DNA of 64,000 nucleotides from Patiriisocius marinus (lineage in GTDB: Bacteria; Bacteroidota; Bacteroidia; Flavobacteriales; Flavobacteriaceae): positions 124,001 through 188,000 of the forward strand of contig NZ_BKCG01000001.1 in NCBI RefSeq assembly GCF_008974325.1, read 5' to 3'. How positions within the stretch are numbered: the stretch's first letter is position 1; each line of letters starts with the position of its first letter. Below are positions 8,861 through 17,758 of the stretch, in pieces. The translations under genes and the position numbers were made by a program. Under the pieces are notes generated by a model. It saw nothing but the letters and a program-made list of their open reading frames with translations, searched no databases and was not told the DNA's origin.

Positions 8861-9466
8861 TTATGCTTTATTGTTCGACTTCATCTCTTGAAGCGTTTTA
8901 TAAAAATCTTCTTGTTTTGGTCTATCTGCTGGAACCGCTCTAAGTGGTTCCACTTCTTTTAAACTCTCGTGACAATCTGCTGGTAATTGCTGGTACAACT
9001 TTGTCCCCGCAGTCTTCCAGGCAATCATCGCATCTGAAACTTCTTTAATCGCTTTAGCAGGATTCCCAACTATTAACTGTCTTTTCTCAAACTTGGTTTC
9101 TGCTTTTACAAAAGCCATTGCTCCCACGATACACTCCTCACCTATTTCTGCATCGTCCATAATCACACTGTTCATACCTATGAGGCAATTACGGCCTAAA
9201 TTAGCTCCGTGAATTACCGCGCCGTGACCTACGTGTGCTCCTTCTTTTAAAACAATACTTTTTCCCGGAAACATATGTACAGTACAATTTTCTTGTACGT
9301 TCACTCCGTCTTCAAGTATTATTTCTCCCCAATCACCACGTATTGCAGCGCCAGGACCTATGTAGCAATTCTTGCCAATAATCACGTTACCCGTGACTGC
9401 AGCTAAAGGATGTACAAAGCTAGATTCGTGTACTACTGGTATGTGACCTTTGAAGGAGTATATCAT
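8861..9466 (-). CDS. paaY: PaaY-type hexapeptide-repeat protein (gamma carbonic anhydrase-like)
   Basis: A 201-residue left-handed beta-helix protein with repeated hexapeptide turns (VTGNVIIGKNCYIGPGAAI, VQENCTVHM, GHGAVIHG, IVGAMAFV). Length and placement match PaaY of phenylacetate clusters, reported as a thioesterase that removes dead-end CoA esters. The metal-site histidines of the gamma carbonic anhydrase fold are visible (CTVHM, VGHGAVIHG). It lies between the crotonase gene and the E2 gene on the same strand, 6 bp from E2. The assignment rests on family plus neighbourhood. Confidence 0.85.
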   Translation of the reverse strand: MIYSFKGHIPVVHESSFVHPLAAVTGNVIIGKNCYIGPGAAIRGDWGEIILEDGVNVQENCTVHMFPGKSIVLKEGAHVGHGAVIHGANLGRNCLIGMNSVIMDDAEIGEECIVGAMAFVKAETKFEKRQLIVGNPAKAIKEVSDAMIAWKTAGTKLYQQLPADCHESLKEVEPLRAVPADRPKQEDFYKTLQEMKSNNKA

Positions 9467-9556
9467 ATTAAATATAAAATTTCAAACTAAAAAAATTGAA
9501 AATGTATCAAACTTTAAACTTTTACATTTTTCAGTTTTACATTATGCTGTTTCTTA
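9467..9556. repeat. A/T-rich palindromic intergenic spacer (element A)
   Basis: The 90-bp gap between paaY and the crotonase gene has runs such as aaaaaattgaaaatgt and acttttacatttttcagt that partly pair with each other. Similar words (gaaaaatgtaaaag on the minus strand) occur in the spacers at 16812-16891 and 17675-17758. It may be a dispersed short hairpin element or just convergent A/T-rich sequence. Confidence 0.4.
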
Positions 9557-10309
9557 TTATTTAAATCTTTTAAGAGTTTCTTTTGTAAAATCTGAAAGCA
9601 CAAGTCTTCCTGAAATGACTGCTCTTTCAGCAAGTAATGTATCCCAGTTTTCAGTTCCTGACCACATTATCTTTTTCATTTCTTTCATTGCTTCAGGGTT
9701 ATACGTACAAAGGTTTTCAGCAAAAGCTTGAACAGCTTCGTCTAAAGCTTCTGTAGATTCATGAACACTTGCATACAATCCTTTTTGTCTTGCCCACTCG
9801 GCATCATAAAAAGTATTTGCATCAATAGCAATTTGACTCATCCCAGTTAAACCTAATTTTCTTTCTACTGCTGGCCCAACAACAAAAGGTCCTATCCCAA
9901 TGTTCAATTCACTTAGTTTAATGCTTGCAAATTTGCTAGCCATACAGTAATCTGTTGCACTTGCAACACCTACTCCACCACCTACAGTTTTTCCTTGTAC
10001 GCGACCAATGATGAATTTAGGGCATTTTCGCATTGCGTTAATTACGTTTGCAAATCCGCTAAAGAAAATACGTCCTGTTTCTGCATCGTCAATACTTATT
10101 AATTCTTTAAAACTTGCTCCTGCACAGAAAGTACGCTCACCTCCACTTTTTAATATAATTACTTTTACAGCATCGTTCTCTCCAGCTGCTGTAATAGTTT
10201 GTCGTAATTTTTCAAGAATATCGCCTGGCAAACTGTTATGTGCTGGGTGAAAAAATTCTATGGTTGAGATACCGTTTTCTATATGTTCTTTTACGTATGG
10301 TGCTGTCAT
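9557..10309 (-). CDS. Crotonase-family enoyl-CoA hydratase/isomerase of the phenylacetate block
   Basis: A 250-residue crotonase-fold protein with the CoA/oxyanion elements FCAGASFKEL (about 62-71) and VQGKTVGGGVGVASATDYC (about 104-122), plus an acidic site in LSELNIGIGP. The first catalytic Glu usual in hydratases (GGGCELA) is replaced here (GGGVGVA), leaving one clear acid, so it may act as an isomerase or a divergent hydratase. In a paa operon its expected place is PaaF, hydration of 2,3-dehydroadipyl-CoA. It is divergent enough that I leave the symbol blank. Confidence 0.8.
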   Translation of the reverse strand: MTAPYVKEHIENGISTIEFFHPAHNSLPGDILEKLRQTITAAGENDAVKVIILKSGGERTFCAGASFKELISIDDAETGRIFFSGFANVINAMRKCPKFIIGRVQGKTVGGGVGVASATDYCMASKFASIKLSELNIGIGPFVVGPAVERKLGLTGMSQIAIDANTFYDAEWARQKGLYASVHESTEALDEAVQAFAENLCTYNPEAMKEMKKIMWSGTENWDTLLAERAVISGRLVLSDFTKETLKRFK

Positions 10310-10347
10310 CGTTTTAATTGTAAATACTTATTATTTAATCGTTCTTT

Positions 10348-10950
10348 TTAAAAGAAATCTTTTATTCCTGTTAATATACTTTGTACTGCGTATGATGCTA
10401 AAATTAATCCCATCACTTTACTTATTACAGTTATACCATATGATCCTATTTTTTCTTGAATTGAACTTGCTGCTAATAACATAAGTGATGTTAGTACTAT
10501 TACTATTAACACTAAACCTGTAGTCAACATTTGTTGCTCTATGCTATAAATATGATTATCTGTAAGCAGCACAACAGCCATTATTGCTCCTGGCGAAGCA
10601 ATTGACGGTATTGCAACTGGAAATATTGTGACGTGTTTATAATCGGTTATTACATTTTTTTCGGTTTCAGGTTTTCCGTCACCAAATATCATAGTCAATG
10701 CAAATAGAAACAGAATAACACCTCCAGATATTTGAAATGCATCTAATGACACATCCATTCCTTCGAGAATTAATTGTCCAATTATTATAAAAAACAACAG
10801 AATTAAAAACGCAATAAAAGATGCTCTAATAGCTACTTTCTTTTTATGTTTTTTATCTAATTCTTTTGTTGCTTCTAGATAAACAGGTACAGTACCTATT
10901 GGATCAATTACTGCAAAAAGAAAAAATATTGAAGTGAGTATTTCAGTCAT
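10348..10950 (-). CDS. MarC-family integral membrane protein
   Basis: A 200-residue protein with about six hydrophobic helices and the MarC family start (IFFLFAVIDPIGTVPVYLE) and middle (AIPSIASPGAIMAVVLL). MarC proteins are inner-membrane proteins once linked to antibiotic resistance; their transport role is not established. It sits in the same direction within the phenylacetate gene run, between paaZ and the crotonase, which is not a usual component. It could be a passenger gene, or it could move a pathway compound; sequence alone does not say. Confidence 0.88.
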   Translation of the reverse strand: MTEILTSIFFLFAVIDPIGTVPVYLEATKELDKKHKKKVAIRASFIAFLILLFFIIIGQLILEGMDVSLDAFQISGGVILFLFALTMIFGDGKPETEKNVITDYKHVTIFPVAIPSIASPGAIMAVVLLTDNHIYSIEQQMLTTGLVLIVIVLTSLMLLAASSIQEKIGSYGITVISKVMGLILASYAVQSILTGIKDFF

Positions 10951-10974
10951 TTAATCTATAGTTATTAAATCTAT

Positions 10975-13515
10975 TTATATTAAATTGAATTGTTCAAAAT
11001 GATGATTTAAATGTTTTCGTTCTAATAAATAAGACTCGTATTTATTTAATTCACCAAACACTAAATTCTTTAAAACAGCATCTGGATTTTCCTTAAAAAA
11101 TGCTAAATATTTAAAACGTTGTTCTAAAAATTTATCTTTTGCTGTTTGCAAATCTTCGTGAACTAAAGGTGCCAACGTATCTTTTTCTAATGTTGGAAAT
11201 TTAGAATTCTGCGGAAATTTTTCAAAGTTATAAAGGCTATCGTGGACAACATCCAAATACTTTTCTGGTGTTGCAATATCAAAATCTTGAATTTCTCCCG
11301 AAGCAATTTTGTAGGTGTATTCTAAATGCTCTAACATATGCTGTGGAGTCATAATTCCCCATAGCGGTTTGCTGTCTTCTGAAAGTTTATGGAGACACGA
11401 CTGGATCGTTTCATTAGTCATTTCGGTAAAAACCTCTTGTTTTTTCTCTACCATTGTCAAAATGGTTGCAATACAAACTAATGGATCTTCCTTTTCTGCT
11501 CCTTCTGGCAAAATAGCATTGGCGTTGTCTACATTTTTATCAAATATTTCAACATACCATTTTACTATTCCGCTTGGGTGTTCTTGCCCTCTACTATCTC
11601 TGTCTACTTTTTGCTTACACGTTAAACGCACGTATAATGTATCACCATCATAAATAGGGCGCAAAAATCTGATTTCTTCTAAACCATAATTAGCCGCTAC
11701 AGGCCCTTTATTTGGGTATACAAATAATCCTGCTGCCATAGATATGATAAAATATCCATGAGCAGTTCGTTTTTCAAAAATACTTCCGTCAAGACTTGTT
11801 GTATCTGTGTGAGCATAAAAATGATCCCACGTAATATTTCCGAAGTTTACAATATCTGTGTCTGTAATAGTACGATTATGCGTTTTAAGAGACATACCCG
11901 GTTGGATATCCTCCCAATGATATTTAAAAGGATGTTGCGATGCTTCTTTATAAGCTGCTTTAGGCTGGTAAATACCCGTAACCTCTGTCAATGTGGTTGG
12001 ACTTCCTTGAATGGCACAACGTTGTAAGTAATGCTTAATACCACGCATTCCACCCATTTCTTCTCCTCCACCTGCACGTCCTGGACCACCGTGAATTAAT
12101 CCTGGTAATGGACTACCATGCCCTGTACTTTGCTTTGCAGATTCTCTATTTAATATTAAAATACGACCGTGATGCGTTGCTGCATTTACGGCATATTCTT
12201 TTGCGATTTTATCATCATTTGTAACAATAGAACTCACTAATGAACCTTTACCCATCTTAGCTAATGTGATTGCATCTTCAAGTGTGTCATACGGCATTAT
12301 TGTACTTACAGGACCAAAAGCTTCGGTAATGTGAGCTGCTTCATTTTGTAAGGGATTATCTTCTCGCAATAACACAGGCTTCATAAATGCTCCTTTTTGA
12401 GCATCTGCACCAATAGCTTCAAAGTCATTAGAATTTCCGTAGACAATTTCTGCACTTTCTGAAATTTTAGCAACTTGTTCCCTTACACTATTTCTTTGAG
12501 CATCACTCACCAATGAACCCATACGCACTTCGCGCAATCTTGGATCACCAATGGTCACTTTATCAAGTTGTTTTATCAATGCATTTTGCACATCTCCAAC
12601 CAAATTTTGAGGAACAACAATACGACGTATTGCCGTACATTTTTGACCACATTTTGTTGTCATTTCATTACGAACTTCTTTTACAAATAAGTCAAATTCG
12701 GGTGTTCCTGGCACTGCATCTTTTCCTAGAATCGCCGCATTTAAACTATCAGCTTCCATTGTAAATGGCACCGACTCTGCAGTCAATTGTGGATGATTTT
12801 TAAGAATACGACCTATTTTAGCAGATCCAGTAAAGGTTACTACATCTTGAGATTCTACTGTATCTAATATATTTTTTGCTGTTCCTGAAATAAGTTGCAA
12901 AGATCCTTCGGGTAAAATACCCGAAGCAATGATTTCTCTTACTACGGCCTCCGTCAAATATGCTGTTTGTGGCGCTGGCAATACAACTGCTGGCATTCCT
13001 GCCATCCAGTTTACTGCGCATTTTTCTAACATTCCCCAAACAGGGAAGTTAAATGCATTAATATGCACAGCAACTCCTTCACGAGGCACCATAATATGAT
13101 GCGCCATAAAACGACCCCCGCGAGATAAATCTATAGGATCTCCTTCTACGTGATACGTCTGATTAGGAAATAATTTACGTAAAGATGCATTGGCAAAAAG
13201 ATTACCAAACCCCCCTTCAATATCAACCCAACTATCACGTTTTGTCGCACCTGTGCGGTAACTAATTTCGTAAAAAGCTTGCTTTCTTTTTTCAAGATAT
13301 AGCGCTAGGCTTTTTAGCATGTTACCACGTTGTTGAAATGTCATTTTACGAAGTGTTGCTCCTTGGTCACGCCCATATTGCAAAATAGACGGAACATCTA
13401 ATCCCTCTACTGTTGTACTTGTAAAATGTTCTCCGGTGATAGAATCAAAAACAGGAATTCCTTCACCGTTTCCAGATTGCCATTGCCCTTGTATGTAATG
13501 TTGTGTTTTATTCAT
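10975..13515 (-). CDS. paaZ: PaaZ oxepin-CoA hydrolase/semialdehyde dehydrogenase with extra C-terminal DUF1569-like domain
   Basis: An 846-residue fusion. Residues about 1-520 are an aldehyde dehydrogenase (FTGSAKIGRIL, acid FTMEADSLNAAIL, Cys in TTKCGQKCTAIRR). About 530-685 is a MaoC-like hydratase (NITWDHFYAHTD, RTAHGYFIISMAAGLF). Together these open the oxepin-CoA ring and oxidise the resulting aldehyde. E. coli PaaZ is about 680 residues. The additional 155 residues here, ending FGELNKYESYLLERKHLNHHFEQFNLI in effect, resemble DUF1569/DinB-like helical bundles (His-rich end, KHLNHHFEQF). The role of that extension is unknown. It is transcribed after paaJ, with a 9-bp gap. Confidence 0.93.
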   Translation of the reverse strand: MNKTQHYIQGQWQSGNGEGIPVFDSITGEHFTSTTVEGLDVPSILQYGRDQGATLRKMTFQQRGNMLKSLALYLEKRKQAFYEISYRTGATKRDSWVDIEGGFGNLFANASLRKLFPNQTYHVEGDPIDLSRGGRFMAHHIMVPREGVAVHINAFNFPVWGMLEKCAVNWMAGMPAVVLPAPQTAYLTEAVVREIIASGILPEGSLQLISGTAKNILDTVESQDVVTFTGSAKIGRILKNHPQLTAESVPFTMEADSLNAAILGKDAVPGTPEFDLFVKEVRNEMTTKCGQKCTAIRRIVVPQNLVGDVQNALIKQLDKVTIGDPRLREVRMGSLVSDAQRNSVREQVAKISESAEIVYGNSNDFEAIGADAQKGAFMKPVLLREDNPLQNEAAHITEAFGPVSTIMPYDTLEDAITLAKMGKGSLVSSIVTNDDKIAKEYAVNAATHHGRILILNRESAKQSTGHGSPLPGLIHGGPGRAGGGEEMGGMRGIKHYLQRCAIQGSPTTLTEVTGIYQPKAAYKEASQHPFKYHWEDIQPGMSLKTHNRTITDTDIVNFGNITWDHFYAHTDTTSLDGSIFEKRTAHGYFIISMAAGLFVYPNKGPVAANYGLEEIRFLRPIYDGDTLYVRLTCKQKVDRDSRGQEHPSGIVKWYVEIFDKNVDNANAILPEGAEKEDPLVCIATILTMVEKKQEVFTEMTNETIQSCLHKLSEDSKPLWGIMTPQHMLEHLEYTYKIASGEIQDFDIATPEKYLDVVHDSLYNFEKFPQNSKFPTLEKDTLAPLVHEDLQTAKDKFLEQRFKYLAFFKENPDAVLKNLVFGELNKYESYLLERKHLNHHFEQFNLI

Positions 13516-13524
13516 TATAAAGAA

Positions 13525-14736
13525 TTATAAATTCACATTTTCAATAATAGCAGCATATCCTTGCCCTACACCTATACACATAGTAATAAGTGCATATCTT
13601 TTATTTGTTTCTTGTAATTGTAATGCCGCTGAATAAGCTATTCTTGCACCAGTAACACCTAGTGGGTGTCCTATTGCAATAGAACCTCCATTAGGGTTTA
13701 TTCTTGCATCATTATCAGCTAAGCCCCATTCTCTAATACATGCTAAAGCTTGCGAAGCAAATGCCTCATTAAGCTCAATTACATCCATATCTTCCATTTT
13801 CAAACCAGCCTTTGCTAACGCTTTATTTGATGCGTTGACAGGACCAATTCCCATAATTCTTGGCTCCACTCCAACCACGGCAGAACTAACTATTCTAGCC
13901 ATTGGTTTTAGGTTATATTTTTTTACCGCAGCTTCACTAGCTATAATAGTAGCTGCTGCTCCATCATTTAATCCAGAGGCATTACCAGCAGTAACACTAC
14001 CATCTTCTTTTTTAAATGCTGGTCGTAATTTTGCCAATATTTCTTTTGAAGAATTTGGTTTTATAAACTCATCATCTTTAAAGATAATTGGGTCTTTTTT
14101 TCGCTGCGGAATTTCAACAGCAACAATTTCTTTTGCTAATCGACCAGACTTTTGAGCCGCGGTAGCTTTCATCTGGCTGTTATAAGCAAATGCATCTTGA
14201 TCTTCTCTTGAAATATTATATTTCTCAACCAAGTTTTCTGCCGTCGTTCCCATACCATCGACACCATATAACTCTTGCATTTTTGGGTTTACAAAACGCC
14301 ATCCAAATGTAGAATCGTACATTTTACTATCACCACCAAAAGCTGTTGAAGGTTTTGCCATCACGTATGGCCCACGTGTCATATTCTCAACACCACCAGC
14401 AATAAATAAGTCACCGTCTCCAGCTTTTATTGCTCTGTTAGCATGAATAATTGCAGACAAACCACTACTACATAATCTGTTTACTGTTTCGCCAGGAACC
14501 GAAAAAGGCAATCCTGCAAGAAGTAAACTCATACGAGCAACATTACGGTTATCTTCACCTGCTTGATTTGCACAGCCCATAATCACATCTTCATACGCAT
14601 CTAATGGAATGTTCGGGTTTTTATCAGTTACCGCTTTTATAACAAGTGCACCTAAATCATCTGTTCTCACAGCGCTAAGTGTTCCTTTATAGTTTCCTAT
14701 TGGAGTTCTTACTCCGTCAATTATATATGCTTCCAT
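13525..14736 (-). CDS. paaJ: 3-oxoadipyl-CoA/3-oxo-5,6-dehydrosuberyl-CoA thiolase
   Basis: A 403-residue thiolase of full length. Nucleophile Cys89 lies in NRLCSSGLSAI, the His loop in IAIGHPLGVTGARI, and the second Cys in MCIGVGQGYA near the C-terminus. It cleaves the beta-ketoacyl-CoA intermediates at the end of the phenylacetate pathway to release acetyl-CoA and succinyl-CoA. It is located between paaI and paaZ in the same operon direction, which supports PaaJ/PcaF over a generic acetyl-CoA acetyltransferase. Confidence 0.92.
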   Translation of the reverse strand: MEAYIIDGVRTPIGNYKGTLSAVRTDDLGALVIKAVTDKNPNIPLDAYEDVIMGCANQAGEDNRNVARMSLLLAGLPFSVPGETVNRLCSSGLSAIIHANRAIKAGDGDLFIAGGVENMTRGPYVMAKPSTAFGGDSKMYDSTFGWRFVNPKMQELYGVDGMGTTAENLVEKYNISREDQDAFAYNSQMKATAAQKSGRLAKEIVAVEIPQRKKDPIIFKDDEFIKPNSSKEILAKLRPAFKKEDGSVTAGNASGLNDGAAATIIASEAAVKKYNLKPMARIVSSAVVGVEPRIMGIGPVNASNKALAKAGLKMEDMDVIELNEAFASQALACIREWGLADNDARINPNGGSIAIGHPLGVTGARIAYSAALQLQETNKRYALITMCIGVGQGYAAIIENVNL

Positions 14737-14741
14737 TTTAT

Positions 14742-14774
14742 GAAATTGAAATCGAAATTGAAATCGAAAACGAA
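14742..14774 (+). repeat. GAAATY hexamer tract upstream of paaJ
   Basis: Five consecutive hexamers GAAATT GAAATC GAAATT and GAAATC GAAAAC followed by GAA, in the spacer between paaJ and paaI. The same unit recurs at 19105-19134 and, inverted, at 19508-19537, on either side of a four-helix-bundle gene. Confidence 0.8.
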
Positions 14775-14805
14775 TGCTTCGAAAACAAATTTCTAATTAT
14801 TTTTT

Positions 14806-15240
14806 TTATTCTTCCCAGTCTTTATTCGTTCTATACACGACTCCTTTAAAGAGCGCTACTAACTCATCATCGCGTTTAACTTCTACGATATTAAAACCTA
14901 CTTTATTCTTTTGTACATCTAATGTTGCTTCAGCGGTAATATAATCTCCTTCATTTAAAGCCTCAATATGATTGATGCTTGTTTCAATAGATACAGCATA
15001 TTTTCCGTGGGTATTTGCTGTAAATCCAAAAGCAGTATCTGCAAGCGAATAACTAATACCACCGTGTGCTTTATCCATACTATTTAGCATTTCTTTACGA
15101 ATGGTCATGCCTACTTTTACGTGCCCAACTTTACATTCTAGTATTTCAATTCCTAACCAAGTTGAGTAAGCATCTTGAGCTAGCATTTTATGTGGTATTC
15201 TTTCTCCTGCGAGAGGTACTAGGGATTTGGTATTAGACAT
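14806..15240 (-). CDS. paaI: PaaI hotdog-fold acyl-CoA thioesterase
   Basis: A 144-residue hotdog thioesterase with the PaaI signature HGGISYSLADTAFGFTANTHG (about 60-80) and an N-terminal AYSTWLGIEILE strand. PaaI hydrolyses phenylacetyl-CoA-type esters that stall the pathway and so frees CoA. Its ATG overlaps the stop of the upstream four-helix-bundle gene in a TAATG arrangement, so the two are translationally coupled. Confidence 0.92.
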   Translation of the reverse strand: MSNTKSLVPLAGERIPHKMLAQDAYSTWLGIEILECKVGHVKVGMTIRKEMLNSMDKAHGGISYSLADTAFGFTANTHGKYAVSIETSINHIEALNEGDYITAEATLDVQKNKVGFNIVEVKRDDELVALFKGVVYRTNKDWEE

Positions 15241-15620
15241 TAGTTTTTATTTATTCTTTTAGTAATTGTACTTCTTAAAGAAGATAGCATCTTAGTAATT
15301 TCAGAAACCATTCTCCTGTTTTCTTCGTCCATTTCAAAATCGATATAAGATCTTCTTCTCGATTTAGTACTACAACTTACATATTCATTTGCACTATGAA
15401 TTGCGTGATTAATGTGTTTCACAAATTGCGCATCAGAACCTGAATATCCTTCTGCGATATGAAGTGCTATAGAATCTGAGGCTCTTCTAAACTGTGATGA
15501 AAGCGCATATAACTCGTAGTTTGAGAAAATTTTTACTTGCTCGTTTACAACCTCTCCATAATCCAAGGCCTTTTGGTAAACATTCAAATCTTCAAACTTA
15601 AAATGGTATTTACTTTTCAT
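15240..15620 (-). CDS. Four-helix-bundle protein of the S23/IVP family (copy 2)
   Basis: A 126-residue all-helical protein with the family pattern: FEDLNVYQKALDYGEVV at the N-terminus and LSSQFRRASDSIALHIAEGY (about 40-59), followed by a charged C-terminal helix. Sequence identity to the other two copies in this window is low beyond the motif, so it is not a recent local duplicate. It is coupled to paaI by TAATG. No clear inverted repeats flank it. The upstream gap (15621-15644) has a loose heptamer run, taatcccaaatgcctaattc. Function unknown. Confidence 0.8.
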   Translation of the reverse strand: MKSKYHFKFEDLNVYQKALDYGEVVNEQVKIFSNYELYALSSQFRRASDSIALHIAEGYSGSDAQFVKHINHAIHSANEYVSCSTKSRRRSYIDFEMDEENRRMVSEITKMLSSLRSTITKRINKN

Positions 15621-15644
15621 ATTATTTTTTCTAATCCCAAATGC

Positions 15645-16811
15645 CTAATTCCTAAAAAACATTTTATCCTCTCTATTCATTCTCCTCAATAATGGAGAAC
15701 AACGATATCTATCTTCGCTATATTCCTCATACAACGCGTCTAGCGCATGCACACAATTATTAATACCAAACTCATCTGCCCAAGCCAATAATCCTTTTGG
15801 ATAATTAACACCTTTAGTCATTGCATTATCAATATCTTGAGCACTAGCAATATTTAAAAATAAAGCATCTGCAGCTTCATTGATCAACATCACCACTATT
15901 CTATTCTTTATACTTTCTAACAGGTTTTGATCTTTAGATGGTTCTGGCCTAACAGTTCCTTCTGAGTAATCATAAAAACCTCTTCCAGTTTTTCTACCTA
16001 AATATCCTGCTTCTGCAAAACGTTTTTGAGTAAATGCTGGCTTATAACGCGGGTCATAATAAAATGCTGTAAAAACAGTTTCAGTAACAGTATAATTCAC
16101 ATCGTTACCTATAAAATCCATTAATTCAAAAGGTCCCATTTTAAAACCCCCAACAGATTTCATTGCAAAATCAATGGTTACAAAATCGGCTATTCCTTCT
16201 TCATAAATACGGAGTGCTTCACCATAAAATGGGCGTGCAACTCTATTTACAATAAAACCTGGAGTATCCTTTGCTACTGCAACTACTTTTTTCCAACTCT
16301 TAATTGTTTCTTCTGAAATTTTAAGCACTTCACCACTTGTCTGAATTGCAGGAATAACTTCAACAAGTTTCATCAATGGCGCAGGATTAAAAAAGTGAAT
16401 TCCCACACAGCGTTCAGGATTTTGTAATGACGATGCTATTGAAGCAATTGACAAAGAAGAAGTATTTGATGCAATTATACAGGCGTCAGAAACATAACTT
16501 TCTAACTCTTGAAAAACCTTCTTTTTAATATCAAGATTCTCAACAATAGCCTCTATAGTCAAATCACTATCTGCTAGCTCTTTTAAAGAATTAACGTAAC
16601 TAATATTACGTTGAATACGCATTTTTTCTTCTGATTCAATACGACCCTTTTCAACTAAGCGTGTCATTATTTTCTCTAAAGAAGCTTTTGCTTTATCTAA
16701 AGCTGCCTGATTAAGATCAAATAATTTTACAACACAACCTGCTGTAGCTGCAACTTGCGCAATTCCAGAACCCATTGTTCCTGCTCCTATTATTCCTATT
16801 TTTTTAATCAT
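15645..16811 (-). CDS. paaH: 3-hydroxyacyl-CoA dehydrogenase (3-hydroxyadipyl-CoA dehydrogenase)
   Basis: A 388-residue NAD-dependent dehydrogenase. The Rossmann motif GIIGAGTMGSGIAQVAATAG opens the protein, catalytic His and Asn regions are in GIHFFNPAPLMKLVEVI, and two C-terminal helical 3HCDH domains follow (VGGFKMGPFELMDFIG and GVNYPKGLLAWADE). It oxidises 3-hydroxyadipyl-CoA to 3-oxoadipyl-CoA. It is shorter than E. coli PaaH (about 475 residues). Its position between paaG and paaI supports the pathway role. Confidence 0.92.
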   Translation of the reverse strand: MIKKIGIIGAGTMGSGIAQVAATAGCVVKLFDLNQAALDKAKASLEKIMTRLVEKGRIESEEKMRIQRNISYVNSLKELADSDLTIEAIVENLDIKKKVFQELESYVSDACIIASNTSSLSIASIASSLQNPERCVGIHFFNPAPLMKLVEVIPAIQTSGEVLKISEETIKSWKKVVAVAKDTPGFIVNRVARPFYGEALRIYEEGIADFVTIDFAMKSVGGFKMGPFELMDFIGNDVNYTVTETVFTAFYYDPRYKPAFTQKRFAEAGYLGRKTGRGFYDYSEGTVRPEPSKDQNLLESIKNRIVVMLINEAADALFLNIASAQDIDNAMTKGVNYPKGLLAWADEFGINNCVHALDALYEEYSEDRYRCSPLLRRMNREDKMFFRN

Positions 16812-16891
16812 AAATGAAAAATGTAAAATTTAAAACTCAAAAGTATATTTCACTTTTACATTTTAAATTTTTCGGTTTGATATTTTAAATT
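16812..16891. repeat. A/T-rich palindromic intergenic spacer (element B)
   Basis: The 80-bp gap holds aaatgtaaaatttaaaa on the left and ttttacattttaaattt on the right, which are inverted copies and would form a long hairpin. Related words lie in the spacers at 9467-9556 and 17675-17758. Confidence 0.55.
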
Positions 16892-17674
16892 TTACTTCCC
16901 TTTAAATACGGGTTTTCTTTTTTCTACAAACGCGGCTACACCTTCTGCATAATCTTCTGTAGAAGCTGATTCAATTTGTAACTTACTTTCTAATTTCAAT
17001 TGCTCTTCAAGATTGTTATTCATTGATTGATTAAGCAATCTTTTTGTTAAGCCCAATGCCTTTGTTGGCATATTAGCTAATGTCAATGCTTTTAAATTAA
17101 CTTCTTCCATTAAAGTTTCCGAAGCAACCACACTATAAATCATACCCATCTGCTCTGCTTTTTCTGCGGAAATTTTATCTCCTAACATCATTATTGCAGA
17201 TGCTTTTCCGAAGCCTATTAATCGAGGTAAAAAGAATGTCCCAGCACTATCTGGCACTAAGCCAATTTTACTAAAAGCCTGTATAAAACTTGCTCTATCA
17301 CTTGCAATTACTACATCACAAGCTAATGCTATATTTGCTCCAGCACCTGCTGCAACACCATTAACACCACAAACTATTGGTTTTTCAATAGCTCTAATTC
17401 TGTTAATGATAGGGTTATAATGATCGTCAAGTATTTTTTTAAATCCTGGGTTTAAATCTGGATTTGTAATCTCACCAATATCTTGTCCCGCACAAAAAGC
17501 TTTTCCGTTTCCGGTTAAGATAATAGCTCTTACGGCATCATCTTTTTCACAAGCATCAAGTTCATCTTGAAGCAAAAAAGCCATCTCTCTATTAAAGCTA
17601 TTAAAAACCTCTGGACGGTTAAGAGTTAAAGTTGCAACTCCGTTTTTTATTTCTTTCGTTATTGATTGATCCAT
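16892..17674 (-). CDS. paaG: Ring 1,2-epoxyphenylacetyl-CoA isomerase
   Basis: A 260-residue crotonase-fold protein with GKAFCAGQDIGEI (about 54-66), NGVAAGAGANIALACDVVIA and the acidic loop KIGLVPDSAGTFFLP. The C-terminus AFVEKRKPVFKGK is typical of PaaG. It isomerises ring-1,2-epoxyphenylacetyl-CoA to oxepin-CoA, the step after the PaaABCDE epoxidase, whose genes lie directly upstream. Confidence 0.92.
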   Translation of the reverse strand: MDQSITKEIKNGVATLTLNRPEVFNSFNREMAFLLQDELDACEKDDAVRAIILTGNGKAFCAGQDIGEITNPDLNPGFKKILDDHYNPIINRIRAIEKPIVCGVNGVAAGAGANIALACDVVIASDRASFIQAFSKIGLVPDSAGTFFLPRLIGFGKASAIMMLGDKISAEKAEQMGMIYSVVASETLMEEVNLKALTLANMPTKALGLTKRLLNQSMNNNLEEQLKLESKLQIESASTEDYAEGVAAFVEKRKPVFKGK

Positions 17675-17758
17675 AGTATTATTTTAAAACTGAAAAATTC
17701 TAGGTGCAAAAACTAAGGTTAATTTTTACGCCTAAAATTTACATTTTTAGGTTATTAT
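17675..17758. repeat. A/T-rich palindromic intergenic spacer (element C)
   Basis: The gap between paaD and paaG contains tttttacgcctaaaatttacatttttaggttatt, partly self-complementary with aaaactgaaaaattctaggtgcaaaaac on its left. Word use resembles the spacers at 9467 and 16812. Confidence 0.35.
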
